Positions 9,163 to 17,817 of a stretch of 46,218 nt of DNA are shown piece after piece. Positions within the stretch are counted from its first letter, which is position 1; every line of letters starts with the position of its first letter. The DNA is from Herbaspirillum sp. RV1423 (GTDB taxonomy: Bacteria > Pseudomonadota > Gammaproteobacteria > Burkholderiales > Burkholderiaceae_D), in assembly GCF_000577615.1 (NCBI RefSeq), contig NZ_CBXX010000056.1, forward strand, positions 1 through 46,218, in the 5' to 3' direction. The notes under the pieces were generated by a model, which saw only the letters and a program-made list of their open reading frames with translations, made no database searches and was not told the DNA's origin. The position numbers and the translations under genes are program-made.

Positions 9163-10371
9163 CTAAGGAACAGAAGAAATTGTTTTGGAGCGTGAAGGCG
9201 TAGTGGCATAGAAGAACAGCCCGGCGCCAAGGCTGGCAATGCCAATCAGCGCGACGATGGCACCTGGATAGCCGCCACCAGCGGCATAGAGAAGAGATGC
9301 AACGAAGGGACCGGCGGCAAAGGCAATTGTTACCGGTGTAGCCATGGCTCCGCTGATCGCCCCATAAGCTTCGCGACCGTAGAGCTCCGCCGGCAAGGTC
9401 CCCCGGACGATAGTCATGACACCGTTGCCGATGCCATACATGGCGGCAAATAGCCCATAGATAAGTAGCCATTCAGCCGGTGCGAACAACAAAATCAGGG
9501 CCACAGGCAGCAGGCAAATTGCGATGATCCCAATTTGCCTGGTCGTGGAATTCTTGCCGAACGTCGCCTCCAAGATGCGCCCCAATACCTGCATCGGCCC
9601 GATCAACGCGCCAATGCCCGCTGCGTAGTACGCCGACATGCCTCGGTCATGAAGAATGGAAATCAAGTGCAGCGACATCGCTGAAAACACCAGGGCATTC
9701 AATGTGACCGCTGCCGTGAGGAGAGAAAAGCTGGGTTCACGCAGCACGGTTGCCAGGCCGATGCTCTTTGCTGCGCTGTCCTTGATCTTTGCTTTGATGC
9801 TGGCGGCCCTTGGCAACAAGGCGTGGATCGGCAAGCAAATAGCAAGATTGGCTACTGCATAAATCATCCAGGTTTCACGCCATCCGTAATGTTCCAAGAG
9901 CCATTGCGTCAGCGGCCAAGACACGGTGCTTGCGAAACCACCGAACAGCGTGAGCATGGTGATTGCGCGCCTGAAGCCGCCTTCAAAGATCTGGGTGAGA
10001 ACTGCGAACGCTGGCTGATAAAGGGTAGCGCTCATCGCCACACCAATACCTGCCCAGATCAAATACAGGCCAGTCACGCTTTGCACAGTGGAAAGCAGTG
10101 CCAACATTACCGCAGCCAAGACTGTTCCTGCGCCCATCAACAAGCGACCACCCACGCGATCGATGATGCTTCCTGCCAGTGTCGACAGCAGGCCTGAAAT
10201 CAGGAGCGCAAGCGAATAAGCGCCGACGATGACTGGCTTGGAGGCTTGCAGCTCTGTTTGCATGGGCTGCATGAGCACGCCATACGCGTAGAACATCGAG
10301 CCCCATCCGACGATTTGAGTCAGTCCAAGAGACGGAATCAGCCAGGCAGGCTTGCGGGCGCTGGTATCCAT
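9163..10371 (-). CDS. Major facilitator superfamily transporter of the ars operon
   Basis: A 402-aa, twelve-helix MFS permease in the inner membrane. It starts at MDTSARKPAWL, two bases beyond the arsB stop. Reading farther upstream in the same frame would only overlap arsB, so the longer frame was refused. The first helix contains LGLTQIVGWGSMFYAYGV and loop 2-3 has the MFS motif as GSIIDRVGGRLLMG. Similar permeases are common next to arsH and arsC in betaproteobacteria. No GAPDH-like gene is adjacent, which argues against ArsJ. The substrate is unknown: an arsenical is inferred from the operon only. Confidence 0.85.
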   Translation of the reverse strand: MDTSARKPAWLIPSLGLTQIVGWGSMFYAYGVLMQPMQTELQASKPVIVGAYSLALLISGLLSTLAGSIIDRVGGRLLMGAGTVLAAVMLALLSTVQSVTGLYLIWAGIGVAMSATLYQPAFAVLTQIFEGGFRRAITMLTLFGGFASTVSWPLTQWLLEHYGWRETWMIYAVANLAICLPIHALLPRAASIKAKIKDSAAKSIGLATVLREPSFSLLTAAVTLNALVFSAMSLHLISILHDRGMSAYYAAGIGALIGPMQVLGRILEATFGKNSTTRQIGIIAICLLPVALILLFAPAEWLLIYGLFAAMYGIGNGVMTIVRGTLPAELYGREAYGAISGAMATPVTIAFAAGPFVASLLYAAGGGYPGAIVALIGIASLGAGLFFYATTPSRSKTISSVP

Positions 10372-10373
10372 GC

Positions 10374-11657
10374 TCAGACACTCAATCGCAAGGCCAGTGC
10401 GGATAACGTCACCAGCAGAACCGGAATGGTGAGCACGGCACCCACCTTGAAGTAGTAGCCCCACGAAATCCGGATTTCCTTGGCGGCAAGCACGTGCAGC
10501 CACAACAGCGTCGCCAGACTGCCGATCGGGGTGATCTTCGGCCCCAGATCGCTGCCGATGACGTTGGCGTAAATCATGGCCTCCTTGACGACGCCTTGCG
10601 CTGTGGCAGCATCGATCGACAACGCACCGACTAGGACCGTGGGCATGTTGTTCATGATCGAGGACAGGAAAGCGGTCAGCAAGCCCGTGCCGATAGCCGC
10701 ACCCCAGACGCCATGTTGAGCGAAACCATTCAAGAGACCGGTGAGATAGTTCGTCAGGCCAGCGTTGCGCAGCCCGTAGACCACCAGATACATCCCCAAC
10801 GAGAAGAAGACGATCTGCCACGGCGCCCCTTTGATCACCTCCCTGGTGGAGATAATATGGCCTTTTGCAGCGACAGCAAGCAGGATAAGCGCGCCGACTG
10901 CGGCGACGGCGCTGATCGGCACGCCCTGGCTCTCTAGCCAGAAGAAACCGACCAGCAACAGACCGAGTACCCACCAGCCAGCGATAAAGGTTGAGCGGTC
11001 ATGGATGGCATCGGTTGGTTTCTTGAGCTGCTTGAGATCATAGTCGACGGGGATATCGCGACGGAAATACAAAAACAGCACCACCAAAGTCATGATCACG
11101 GAAACGACATTGACGGGGATCATGACGGCCGCGTACTGCGAGAAGCCGATTTTGAAGAAGTCCACCGAGACGATGTTCACCAGATTCGAGACAACCAGCG
11201 GCAGACTTGCAGTGTCAGCGATGAAGCCGGCGGCCATCACAAATGCCAGCGTGGCTTGCGGCGAAAAGCGCAACGCCAACAGCATGGCAATGACGATCGG
11301 AGTAAGAATAAGCGCGGCACCATCGTTGGCGAACAGCGCAGAGACGGCCGCGCCCAGCAATACCAGCAACGCAAACAGCTTGCGACCACTACCACCGCCC
11401 CAGCGGGCGACATGCAATGCTGCCCATTCGAAGAAGCCGGCCTTATCCAAAAGCAAGCTGATGATAATGATGGCAATGAACGTACCCGTCGCATTCCAGA
11501 CGATGTGCCACACCACTGGAATATCGGACAACTGAATGACGCCGAATGCCAGGGCCACCAGAGCGCCTGCGCATGCGCTCCAGCCGATGCCAAGGCCACG
11601 TGGCTGCCAGATGACAAAAACCAAGGTGAGCAAGAAGATGGTGAATGCAGTAACCAC
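10374..11657 (-). CDS. arsB: ArsB arsenite/antimonite efflux permease
   Basis: A 427-aa inner-membrane transporter that expels As(III)/Sb(III). No ArsA ATPase is seen, so it would run on proton-motive force. The start is a GTG with AGGAA just upstream (MVTAFTIFLLTLVFVIWQPR), matching the usual 429-aa length; an ATG farther up at 11780 would overlap arsC2 and add 41 polar residues. Hallmarks are GIGWSACAGALVALA, the ALFANDGAALILTPIVIAML segment, FLSSIMNNMPTVLVGALSID and GSDLGPKITPIGSLATLLWL. It belongs to the ArsB (IT superfamily) type, not ACR3. It lies 88 bases downstream of arsC2. Confidence 0.96.
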   Translation of the reverse strand: MVTAFTIFLLTLVFVIWQPRGLGIGWSACAGALVALAFGVIQLSDIPVVWHIVWNATGTFIAIIIISLLLDKAGFFEWAALHVARWGGGSGRKLFALLVLLGAAVSALFANDGAALILTPIVIAMLLALRFSPQATLAFVMAAGFIADTASLPLVVSNLVNIVSVDFFKIGFSQYAAVMIPVNVVSVIMTLVVLFLYFRRDIPVDYDLKQLKKPTDAIHDRSTFIAGWWVLGLLLVGFFWLESQGVPISAVAAVGALILLAVAAKGHIISTREVIKGAPWQIVFFSLGMYLVVYGLRNAGLTNYLTGLLNGFAQHGVWGAAIGTGLLTAFLSSIMNNMPTVLVGALSIDAATAQGVVKEAMIYANVIGSDLGPKITPIGSLATLLWLHVLAAKEIRISWGYYFKVGAVLTIPVLLVTLSALALRLSV

Positions 11658-11745
11658 GTTGTTCCTATGACTTCGAATATCCGGGACGGATGGGCTTTTA
11701 AGGCGAAAGAGCACGCCCTTGCGGGCGTACTCTTTCCGATCATGA

Positions 11746-12258
11746 TCAGACTTGGCTGGCGCCGATAGCGTCCATTTCACGCTTGATGGCAGTCTTTTCC
11801 AGCGTATGGAACGGCAGACTATTGAAGATGTTCACGCGGGTGGTGATTTGGCGCGCCACTTTCGAAAATACGGCGCGCTTTTGCTCTTCGGTCCCGGTCG
11901 CTGCAGCAGGATCTTCAAAGCCCCAGTGCGCAGAGATAGGCTGGCCAGGCCAGATTGGGCAGACTTCGCCGGCAGCGTTGTCGCAGACGGTAATGATGAA
12001 ATCCATCTTTGGCGCATCTGCTGCCGCAAACTCGTCCCAGCTTTTGCTGCGAAGTTTTTCCAATGGATAGCCGGTGCTCTTGATTTGCTCGACGGCGAGC
12101 GGATTGACGGTACCCCCAGGATGACTACCTGCGCTATACGCATTGAAACGACCTTTACCCATCGTATTCAACAAAGCTTCGGCCATGATGCTGCGGGCGG
12201 AGTTGCCCGTACACAGGAAGAGAACGTTATAAGTTTTGTCAGTTTGAGGAGAGCTCAT
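11746..12258 (-). CDS. arsC2: Thioredoxin-type arsenate reductase ArsC (LMW phosphatase fold)
   Basis: A 170-aa enzyme reducing arsenate to arsenite through a relay of cysteines. The phosphatase P-loop C-x5-R is CTGNSAR (Cys16-Arg22). The two relay cysteines appear in ITVCDNAAGEVCPIWPG (Cys92 and Cys100), as in thioredoxin-coupled enzymes. The HWGFEDPAAATG segment is typical of this group. The gene is 52 bases downstream of arsR and heads the enzymatic part of the operon. Having both this and the ArsC/Spx-fold enzyme gives the operon two independent reductant couplings. Confidence 0.94.
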   Translation of the reverse strand: MSSPQTDKTYNVLFLCTGNSARSIMAEALLNTMGKGRFNAYSAGSHPGGTVNPLAVEQIKSTGYPLEKLRSKSWDEFAAADAPKMDFIITVCDNAAGEVCPIWPGQPISAHWGFEDPAAATGTEEQKRAVFSKVARQITTRVNIFNSLPFHTLEKTAIKREMDAIGASQV

Positions 12259-12310
12259 GGAAATCCTTATTCGTGTGGAATGTAGAGGCTGAGATGACCA
12301 CCACCGCTGA

Positions 12311-12694
12311 TCAGGTCGTGGATCCTTCTGTTACGAGACATGCGTTGCCGGGGGAGCACACATTGCCACCACAGCAGTTTTCGGTAAGAAAGCCGATTAG
12401 GCCGTTCATGGTGTTGAAGTTGGCTGAATAGATGACAAATCGCCCCTCATGACGAGAGGTCACCAGCTCCGCGTGGGACAACTCCTTCATGTGGAAGGAC
12501 AATGCGGAAGGCGTGACCGAGATTTGCTCAGCGATTTTGCTGGCGGCGAGTCCCTCTGGACCAGCTTGAACCAGCAAGCGGAAGACGGCGAGACGTGAAT
12601 CTTGAGCGAGCGCTGCAAGCGCTGCGATTGTTTCCTTGGTATTCGGGGTTCCTTTGATTCCCCTGCACTCTACGACGGTAGCGACTCCTAGCAT
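12311..12694 (-). CDS. arsR: ArsR/SmtB-family arsenic repressor
   Basis: Winged-helix repressor, up to 127 aa, expected to leave ars DNA on binding As(III). The core is ETIAALAALAQDSRLAVFRL, followed by the recognition helix SVTPSALSFHMKEL. The alpha-3 CVC metal site of R773 ArsR is absent. Instead the C-terminus has ENCCGGNVCSPGNAC, an Acidithiobacillus-type C-terminal cysteine site. The start is uncertain: the in-frame ATG at 12694 has no clear ribosome site and adds about 18 unusual residues. A better ribosome site with ATG (12722) is in another frame, and an AAAGGAA precedes the expected NTKET start, which lacks an ATG. A lost start codon or indel is possible. Confidence 0.88.
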   Translation of the reverse strand: MLGVATVVECRGIKGTPNTKETIAALAALAQDSRLAVFRLLVQAGPEGLAASKIAEQISVTPSALSFHMKELSHAELVTSRHEGRFVIYSANFNTMNGLIGFLTENCCGGNVCSPGNACLVTEGSTT

Positions 12695-12736
12695 TCATGC
12701 GGGTTCCAGCGGTACTCATCGCAATATTTCCTTTTA

Positions 12737-12755
12737 AATCAGCTACTTGCTGATT
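12737..12755. promoter_or_regulatory. Candidate ArsR operator (perfect inverted repeat)
   Basis: AATCAGC-TACTT-GCTGATT is a perfect 7-base inverted repeat with a 5-base spacer. It stands about 42 bases upstream of the arsR start and overlaps the -35 element of the divergent transposase promoter. ArsR control is inferred from position. Confidence 0.55.
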
Positions 12756-12776
12756 GCCATTTTCGCCGAGTATGAT
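12747..12776 (+). promoter_or_regulatory. Candidate tnpA promoter
   Basis: TTGCTG (12747-12752), an 18-base spacer and TATGAT (12771-12776) point at the Tn3-family transposase. The -35 hexamer shares bases with the right arm of the putative ArsR operator. Confidence 0.5.
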
Positions 12777-12808
12777 GGAAGTCATTTTTCTTTCCCCGAA
12801 GAATCAAA

Positions 12809-15748
12809 ATGGACCACTGGCATGCTCCCTACCTTGGCTTGCGCCACATTCCGGCTGAGCTGAACGAGTTTGAACTCAATACGTTCTTCACATTTTCCGT
12901 CAAAGAACGAGCCCTGATCAACGATCGGCGCCGTGATCTATACAAGCTGGCGCTGGCCTTACATCTCGGATTTGTGCGTATGACCGGCCGTACGCTTGAT
13001 GCCTATAAGCAGATCCCGAAGGCGCTTTGGACGCATGTTGGCGAGCAATTGGAGATTGCGCCGCCGGACATTGGCACGCTCCGTTCGCTGTACGACACTC
13101 GTCCGCGCACGTTGGTCGACCACCAACAGCTTGCTTATCAGACACTTGGCTTTGGGAGCATGACCGAGCACCAGCGCCGCTATCTTGTGCGTTGGCTCAA
13201 GGAGACGCTAGTCGGACGGCCTGACACGTCAACGTTGCTTATGCAGGTCAAATGCTGGCTGTACGAACATCGTATCCTGATCGCTCATGATCGCTTGCTT
13301 AAACGCGTGATCGCCGAAGCGATTCGCAGCCATGAGGCATTCCTGGAGAAGGCATTGCTGCTATCGGTGGGTAACGCCACAATCACCGAATGGGGTCGGC
13401 AACTCCCCGCGCCAGAGGGCGAATACGGCAGCCTGCAGCAATGGCTGTGGGCCGTGCCGCTGAAGCATTCGACAGTCCAGATGGCTGAACTGTTCGACAA
13501 GATCGACAGGCTTTATGCGCTGAAGGTAACGGCAACTTGGCCGATAGACGTGAACGAGACCTTGGTGCGCTATTACGCGCGCCGCTGCGCGAACCGGCCG
13601 CCATCGGTCAGTAAGCGTGTTCAGTCTCAGTCACGCAAGCTGGAAGCTGCCTGCTTCATGCGCTATGCGTTGTGCTCAGCGACAGACCAGTTGTTGGCGA
13701 TGTTCCGGCGCTGGGCGATTGATGTGACCAACGAGGCCGGCAGACAGGTCGACGGCGGCCGCCCCGATCTCAAGAAGCAACTTTGCAGCTTCGCTGAAGC
13801 AGTCAAGGCGCTGGCACAGGACAAGACTCACCCCGCAGACGAGACGCTCGCTCAGATTGCCGATCTGGCCGACCAGATGCTCACCCAGCATGCGCCGAGC
13901 CGGCGCAGCTTGATCCGCCTACAGTTGATGACCAAAAGCGCCCAGGCACGCGCTATGCTGCACAAGCTTGTCAAGCTTCCCTTTGAATCTGAAACGCAGC
14001 ATCCCGTCATTGATGCGATAAACGTACTACGCAGTCTTTATGGGCAGAATGGCGGCAACGAACTGCCGGCGAGCATCGAGATCAAGCTCGGTCGCGTGTG
14101 GCGAGACCTCATTTACGGAGTAGACCGCATTGAGGCGATGCGCGCATTCGAATGGGCCACCATCTCAGCGTTGCGCATGGCATTGCGCAACGGTTCGGTG
14201 TATGTCGACCACAGTTTTTCCTTCCGTAGTCGGGCGACGCTGCTCATTTCAGAGGCGGAATGGAAGGCCAAGCGCCATCACTATTATGGCCATCTCGAAA
14301 TGCCGCAAGACCCGAAGGTTTTTCTGGGCAAGGTTGTCGATCACCTCGATCAGGGGCTCGAACGACTTCGGGATGCCTATCTGCGCGGTGAGGTCCGGAT
14401 CGAAGACGGGAGTATCCGTAACGAGGTGCTCAAGGCCGAGGACAAGGCACCGCATCTAGACGCCCTGCGTCGGGCGATTTTCGAAGAGCGGCCCGTAGGG
14501 CAGCTGCCGAAAATTATCCTGGACATCGACAGCGAGGTGCGGTTTTCCTGGCTGTTACTCGGTCGTGAACCACGCTCGCGCAGCGAACTGCTGCTGGTCT
14601 ACGCTGCCGTTCTTGCGCACGGCACGTCGCTATCGGCCGCTGACATTTCCCGCATGATCCCAGAACTGAAGGCATCGGCTATCCGTCAGATGATGAAGCT
14701 GGTCGCCGACGAGCGCAAGTTACGCGAAGCGGCGGATGCCATACTGGCTTACATGCACCGCCATCCGATTGCTGCACACTGGGGACGCGGAGATTTGGCA
14801 TCGAGCGACATGATGAGCCTGGAGACGACGCGCACCGTCTGGCAGGCGCGTGCCGATCCGCGCCGCCGCACCGCATCGATTGGCATCTACACCCATGTAC
14901 GGGATCGCTGGGGTATCTTTTACGACACGCCCATTCTGCTCAAGGAGCGCCAGGTCGGCGCCGCTATCGAAGGGGTGGTACGGCAAGCCGGCACCGACGA
15001 CGTTGCCCAACTCGCAGTCGACACGCACGGCTACACCGATTTCGGCATTGCCGTGGCCAAGGGCCTGAAATTTGACCTATGCCCGGTCCTGCAACACATG
15101 CGTGACCGCTATCTGCATGTGCCAGTTGGCCACGAGGTGCCGGGCGAAGTCGTCCCTGTGGTCGCCGGCGATGTAGACCTTCATGCGATTGAGGCGATCT
15201 ACGACGAATTCGTACGTGTGGTTGCGTCCATCCAGAGCGGTCGCTGTACGGCAGTGCAGGCTTTGCAACGCTTCGGTTCGGCCGCTCGTGGTCAGGATGT
15301 GTACGATGGTGGCGTGCAGCTCGGGCGGTTGCTGCGGTCGATTTTCCTGATAGATTATTTCACCAACCCTGCGTTCCGACGCGAACTACGGCACGCCTTG
15401 AACCGTGGTGAGGCTGTCCATGCTGTGCAACGCGCCGTCCATACTGGCAAGATACCGACCGAACTGGCCAAGCGGCCGGAATCGCTGGCCGCCGTGTCAT
15501 CGAGCCTGTCGCTCTTAACGAACGCCCTGATGGCGTGGAATACCCAGCACATGCAACACGCGGTCGAGCGAATAGAGGCCGTCGGTGGGGAAAGCCTGCC
15601 ACCAGAAGACCTGCGTCGTATTGCGCCTACCAATCTGGAAGGCATCAACCTGCGAGGCACGTTCGAATTCCCGCTGGCGGATTATGCGCAACGCATTCTG
15701 CCTAATAGCATCGCAGCTACTGTGGATGCTGTCCGGAAACGGTCATAA
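12809..15748 (+). CDS. tnpA: Tn3-family transposase TnpA
   Basis: A 979-aa DDE transposase for replicative transposition. The N-terminal DUF4158-like DNA-binding region (HIPAELNEFELNTFFTF) covers about the first 170 residues. The catalytic domain carries the Tn3 residues in SSDMMSLETTRTVWQAR (Asp near 667), DTHGYTDFG (Asp near 738) and LNRGEAVHA (Glu near 868). The length matches complete Tn3 TnpA proteins and no frameshift is seen. No resolvase gene lies beside it and I could not recognise 38-bp terminal repeats, so the borders are unknown. Sharing a short intergenic region with arsR suggests that the ars operon travels as passenger. Confidence 0.95.
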   Translation: MDHWHAPYLGLRHIPAELNEFELNTFFTFSVKERALINDRRRDLYKLALALHLGFVRMTGRTLDAYKQIPKALWTHVGEQLEIAPPDIGTLRSLYDTRPRTLVDHQQLAYQTLGFGSMTEHQRRYLVRWLKETLVGRPDTSTLLMQVKCWLYEHRILIAHDRLLKRVIAEAIRSHEAFLEKALLLSVGNATITEWGRQLPAPEGEYGSLQQWLWAVPLKHSTVQMAELFDKIDRLYALKVTATWPIDVNETLVRYYARRCANRPPSVSKRVQSQSRKLEAACFMRYALCSATDQLLAMFRRWAIDVTNEAGRQVDGGRPDLKKQLCSFAEAVKALAQDKTHPADETLAQIADLADQMLTQHAPSRRSLIRLQLMTKSAQARAMLHKLVKLPFESETQHPVIDAINVLRSLYGQNGGNELPASIEIKLGRVWRDLIYGVDRIEAMRAFEWATISALRMALRNGSVYVDHSFSFRSRATLLISEAEWKAKRHHYYGHLEMPQDPKVFLGKVVDHLDQGLERLRDAYLRGEVRIEDGSIRNEVLKAEDKAPHLDALRRAIFEERPVGQLPKIILDIDSEVRFSWLLLGREPRSRSELLLVYAAVLAHGTSLSAADISRMIPELKASAIRQMMKLVADERKLREAADAILAYMHRHPIAAHWGRGDLASSDMMSLETTRTVWQARADPRRRTASIGIYTHVRDRWGIFYDTPILLKERQVGAAIEGVVRQAGTDDVAQLAVDTHGYTDFGIAVAKGLKFDLCPVLQHMRDRYLHVPVGHEVPGEVVPVVAGDVDLHAIEAIYDEFVRVVASIQSGRCTAVQALQRFGSAARGQDVYDGGVQLGRLLRSIFLIDYFTNPAFRRELRHALNRGEAVHAVQRAVHTGKIPTELAKRPESLAAVSSSLSLLTNALMAWNTQHMQHAVERIEAVGGESLPPEDLRRIAPTNLEGINLRGTFEFPLADYAQRILPNSIAATVDAVRKRS

Positions 15749-15877
15749 TCATGCTGTTTTCTACCGCAAAGGAACATGCGACGGACATGTCTCATTGGTT
15801 AGGGCAGCGCCGGCCTCGATGTGCAAGAACTCCCAGATAACGACATCGGCCCTGCGAAGTCGTTTAGAAACGAGTGT

Positions 15878-16594
15878 ATGGACATGAAAATAAAACAGTT
15901 TTCGGTAGCATCTTGTTTTTCCACCTTTGTGCTTCCTCATCTTCTTTTTATTCGTGATTTGGAAGCGAGAAACAAAACGGCGATGGTGTGCTGTCTCGCC
16001 TGGAACATCAGCTTGTTCCCAGACCCGAAGGAGCGTGAAAATCACATTAGCCGCATCTGGGAGATGGGGGATGCCGACACTCCAGCACAGGCTTCCCCAA
16101 GGCTAGAGCGTGGGTTTAAAGATGAGCTTCGCATGCTTGTGGCACAAAAGAATGATCTATTTCCTTGGACCAAGATCAATATTCCATCGGTACGCCTGGT
16201 GGCCTGCGATAAGTACGACATCTTGAAAGTAAGGACTGGAAATAGCGACGAGGAGGAGATCAAGGTCATTACCCATCCAGATCCGTTGGGCCTTCCTTTG
16301 ATTATCGATCATCTACGGGATGTTCAAGAAAATACAGCCGAACAAATTGTATTGTTGCAACGGGCTGCGGGCATTTCTACGGCCCTCAGCGATGTTGAGA
16401 AGACCCAGTTGGCCACTTCTTATTGCGTGCAGCGAGCCGATATGATTGGATACCGCCGGATACTATCCGTATGGCGGGATACACAACCTGGACCGAGTGT
16501 TAAGCGTGTTATTGGCCACTGGCTGGGTGTCTTGGAAGAAATTGATTCGAATGCAAAATCCGTTTTGCATCTGTTGACCAGCATGCATCACTGA
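15878..16594 (+). CDS. Unknown 238-aa protein
   Basis: An uninterrupted frame of unknown function, starting MDMKIKQFSVASCFST. A GTG at 15821 would add 19 residues, and the ribosome site is weak for both. The protein is soluble and helical with no signal peptide. Visible features are a Cys/Phe/Leu-rich N-terminus and a Glu/Asp-rich middle (NSDEEEIKVITHPDP, about 144-158). The codon composition is lower in GC than tnpA. It is followed after 13 bases by a small Cys-containing frame on the same strand, which may be co-transcribed. I recognise no family. Confidence 0.6.
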   Translation: MDMKIKQFSVASCFSTFVLPHLLFIRDLEARNKTAMVCCLAWNISLFPDPKERENHISRIWEMGDADTPAQASPRLERGFKDELRMLVAQKNDLFPWTKINIPSVRLVACDKYDILKVRTGNSDEEEIKVITHPDPLGLPLIIDHLRDVQENTAEQIVLLQRAAGISTALSDVEKTQLATSYCVQRADMIGYRRILSVWRDTQPGPSVKRVIGHWLGVLEEIDSNAKSVLHLLTSMHH

Positions 16595-16607
16595 GCCTTC
16601 TACGACT

Positions 16608-16805
16608 ATGAATTCATCTGAAACGACAAGCGCGAATGAAAAATCGCGACTGACATCCAATGTGGCACTTGCTACCGGCAAGTTATTCTGTGGGTATCAT
16701 CAAGGATATGGAGACGCGCAGGCGGGCTCTTACTTGAACCGCAATGGTAGAAAAATGTGGATGTGTGCTGCTTGCATGAAACTGCGTGGCATCACCGCAA
16801 GATAA
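16608..16805 (+). CDS. Small unknown protein with paired Cys/His motif
   Basis: A 65-aa frame. The C-terminal half has CGYHQGYGDAQAG, then MWMCAACMKLRG, giving C-x2-H and C-x2-C pairs that could hold one zinc ion. The start ATG lacks a strong ribosome site. It may be translated after the preceding unknown gene, 13 bases upstream. It could be a real small zinc-binding protein or chance. Confidence 0.4.
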   Translation: MNSSETTSANEKSRLTSNVALATGKLFCGYHQGYGDAQAGSYLNRNGRKMWMCAACMKLRGITAR

Positions 16806-16832
16806 CAGAACACTCATAATCCCGCCCATTCA

Positions 16833-16861
16833 TTGCGCTGTGTAGCGATACACGATACAAT
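16833..16861 (+). promoter_or_regulatory. Candidate higBA promoter with tandem repeat
   Basis: TTGCGC (16833-16838), 17 bases, then TACAAT (16856-16861). The -10 is preceded by a tandem direct repeat CGATACA-CGATACA (16846-16859), a plausible HigA operator. The -10 ends seven bases before the higB ATG, so higB may be leaderless. Confidence 0.45.
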
Positions 16862-16868
16862 TCATCTC

Positions 16869-17147
16869 ATGATTAAAAGCTTTCGACACAAAGGACTGCA
16901 CCGCTTCTTTGAAACGGGTAGCAAAGCTGGAATCCAGGCCGCACACGCGACCAAATTGCGGCTTCAACTGGCAGCACTGGATCAAGCTGTACAGCCGGAA
17001 GATTTATCAGCCCCATCGTGGGGGCTGCATCCTTTAAAAGGTGATCTAAAGGGACATTGGGCAATTACGGTCAATGGAAACTGGCGATTGATTTTCGCTT
17101 TTGAGGGTGCGGACGCGATCCTTGTGGATTATCTCGACTATCACTGA
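16869..17147 (+). CDS. higB: HigB-type toxin (RelE superfamily mRNA interferase)
   Basis: A 92-aa toxin, MIKSFRHKGLHRFFETGSKA onward, with the HigB-type GLHPLKGDLKGHWAITVNGNWRL segment and the C-terminal FEGADAILVDYLDYH. Family members cut mRNA at the ribosome and are neutralised by HigA. The order toxin then antitoxin is typical of higBA. There is no good ribosome site before the toxin, but GGAGG stands before the antitoxin, so the antitoxin is probably made in excess. A frame start at 16833 would add 12 residues inside the promoter and was refused. Confidence 0.9.
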   Translation: MIKSFRHKGLHRFFETGSKAGIQAAHATKLRLQLAALDQAVQPEDLSAPSWGLHPLKGDLKGHWAITVNGNWRLIFAFEGADAILVDYLDYH

Positions 17148-17166
17148 ATTTTACGGAGGTTTTTAT

Positions 17167-17442
17167 ATGACTCGCATGCATAACCCGCCTCACCCCGGAG
17201 AGGTATTGAGAGAGTATCTGGGGGATGTCACCGTGACTGAAGCCGCCACTCGTCTTGGCGTTGGCCGGGTCACGCTTCAACGTGTCGTTACAGGTGCGGC
17301 CGGTATTTCGCCTGACATGGCGTACCGCCTTGGTTCTGCCTTCGGTACCAGCCCTGAATTGTGGGCAGGAATGCAGCTGCAATTCGACTTATACCAGGCT
17401 GGCAAGGTCAAGCGCCCCAAAATTGAACGCATCGCAGCATAG
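17167..17442 (+). CDS. higA: HigA-type antitoxin (XRE-family regulator)
   Basis: A 91-aa antitoxin with a helix-turn-helix: MHNPPHPGEVLREYLGDVTV, then VTEAATRLGVGRVTLQRVVTG (about 21-41). It binds HigB and represses the pair. GGAGG lies seven bases before the ATG, which fixes the start. The NPPHPGE-x-L opening and SPELWAGMQLQFDL near the end are typical of HigA. It begins 19 bases after higB. The pair probably helps maintain this mobile region. Confidence 0.92.
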   Translation: MTRMHNPPHPGEVLREYLGDVTVTEAATRLGVGRVTLQRVVTGAAGISPDMAYRLGSAFGTSPELWAGMQLQFDLYQAGKVKRPKIERIAA

Positions 17443-17528
17443 GAAGCTTGTATGCTCGCCGGATAACAGTTGATAAATGCCAGGTATTGGGCAATGTCGC
17501 ACAATCAAGCCTCGTTAGGGGGAAATTA

Positions 17529-17807
17529 ATGAACTACGACAATCTTCAAGAAGCAGCCAAGCAGTTGGCAGTCCCGTTGGAACGGTGGCTTGAAGCGAGT
17601 GGCAACGAGGTTATGCGAGAGGATATTGGAGCATTAAAACTTGCAAATTGGGACGCTAGGGTCGATTTTGAAAGTGGGGAAATTTTGGAGACTGGGCTAA
17701 CGTATTGGGCGGCCAATACGCGGAGCGGCTTGAGGTGCGGGATGTCCCCCTCGAAAGAATCGGCTAGGGAAGATGCTCTATCGGCGCTTGCCGAAATTTT
17801 TGAGTGA
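17529..17807 (+). CDS. Unknown 92-aa protein
   Basis: A small acidic soluble protein with no recognised family. The start MNYDNLQEAAKQL has GGGGGAAA a few bases upstream, better than the upstream frame start at 17448. It is predicted to be helical at both ends, with an aromatic WDARVDFESGEILETGLTYW core (about 41-60). It follows higA by 86 bases on the same strand and is ten bases before the next unknown frame. Confidence 0.5.
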   Translation: MNYDNLQEAAKQLAVPLERWLEASGNEVMREDIGALKLANWDARVDFESGEILETGLTYWAANTRSGLRCGMSPSKESAREDALSALAEIFE

Positions 17808-17817
17808 GTAAAACGTC

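Noticed and set aside
9163..10371. ArsJ identity for the MFS gene
   Set aside because: ArsJ works with a dedicated GAPDH, and no such gene is next to it.
9163..10974. 603-aa frame extending the MFS gene upstream
   Set aside because: The added 201 residues overlap arsB in another frame and are Arg/Ser-rich without helices; the ATG at 10371 two bases after arsB fits a normal 402-aa permease.
11001..11768. 255-aa plus-strand frame
   Set aside because: Antisense to arsB, low-complexity Asp/His/Gln composition, no domain.
15749..15877. Tn3 terminal inverted repeat downstream of tnpA
   Set aside because: No GGGG...TAAG-type 38-bp sequence was seen, and nothing there matched the region left of arsH in inverted form.
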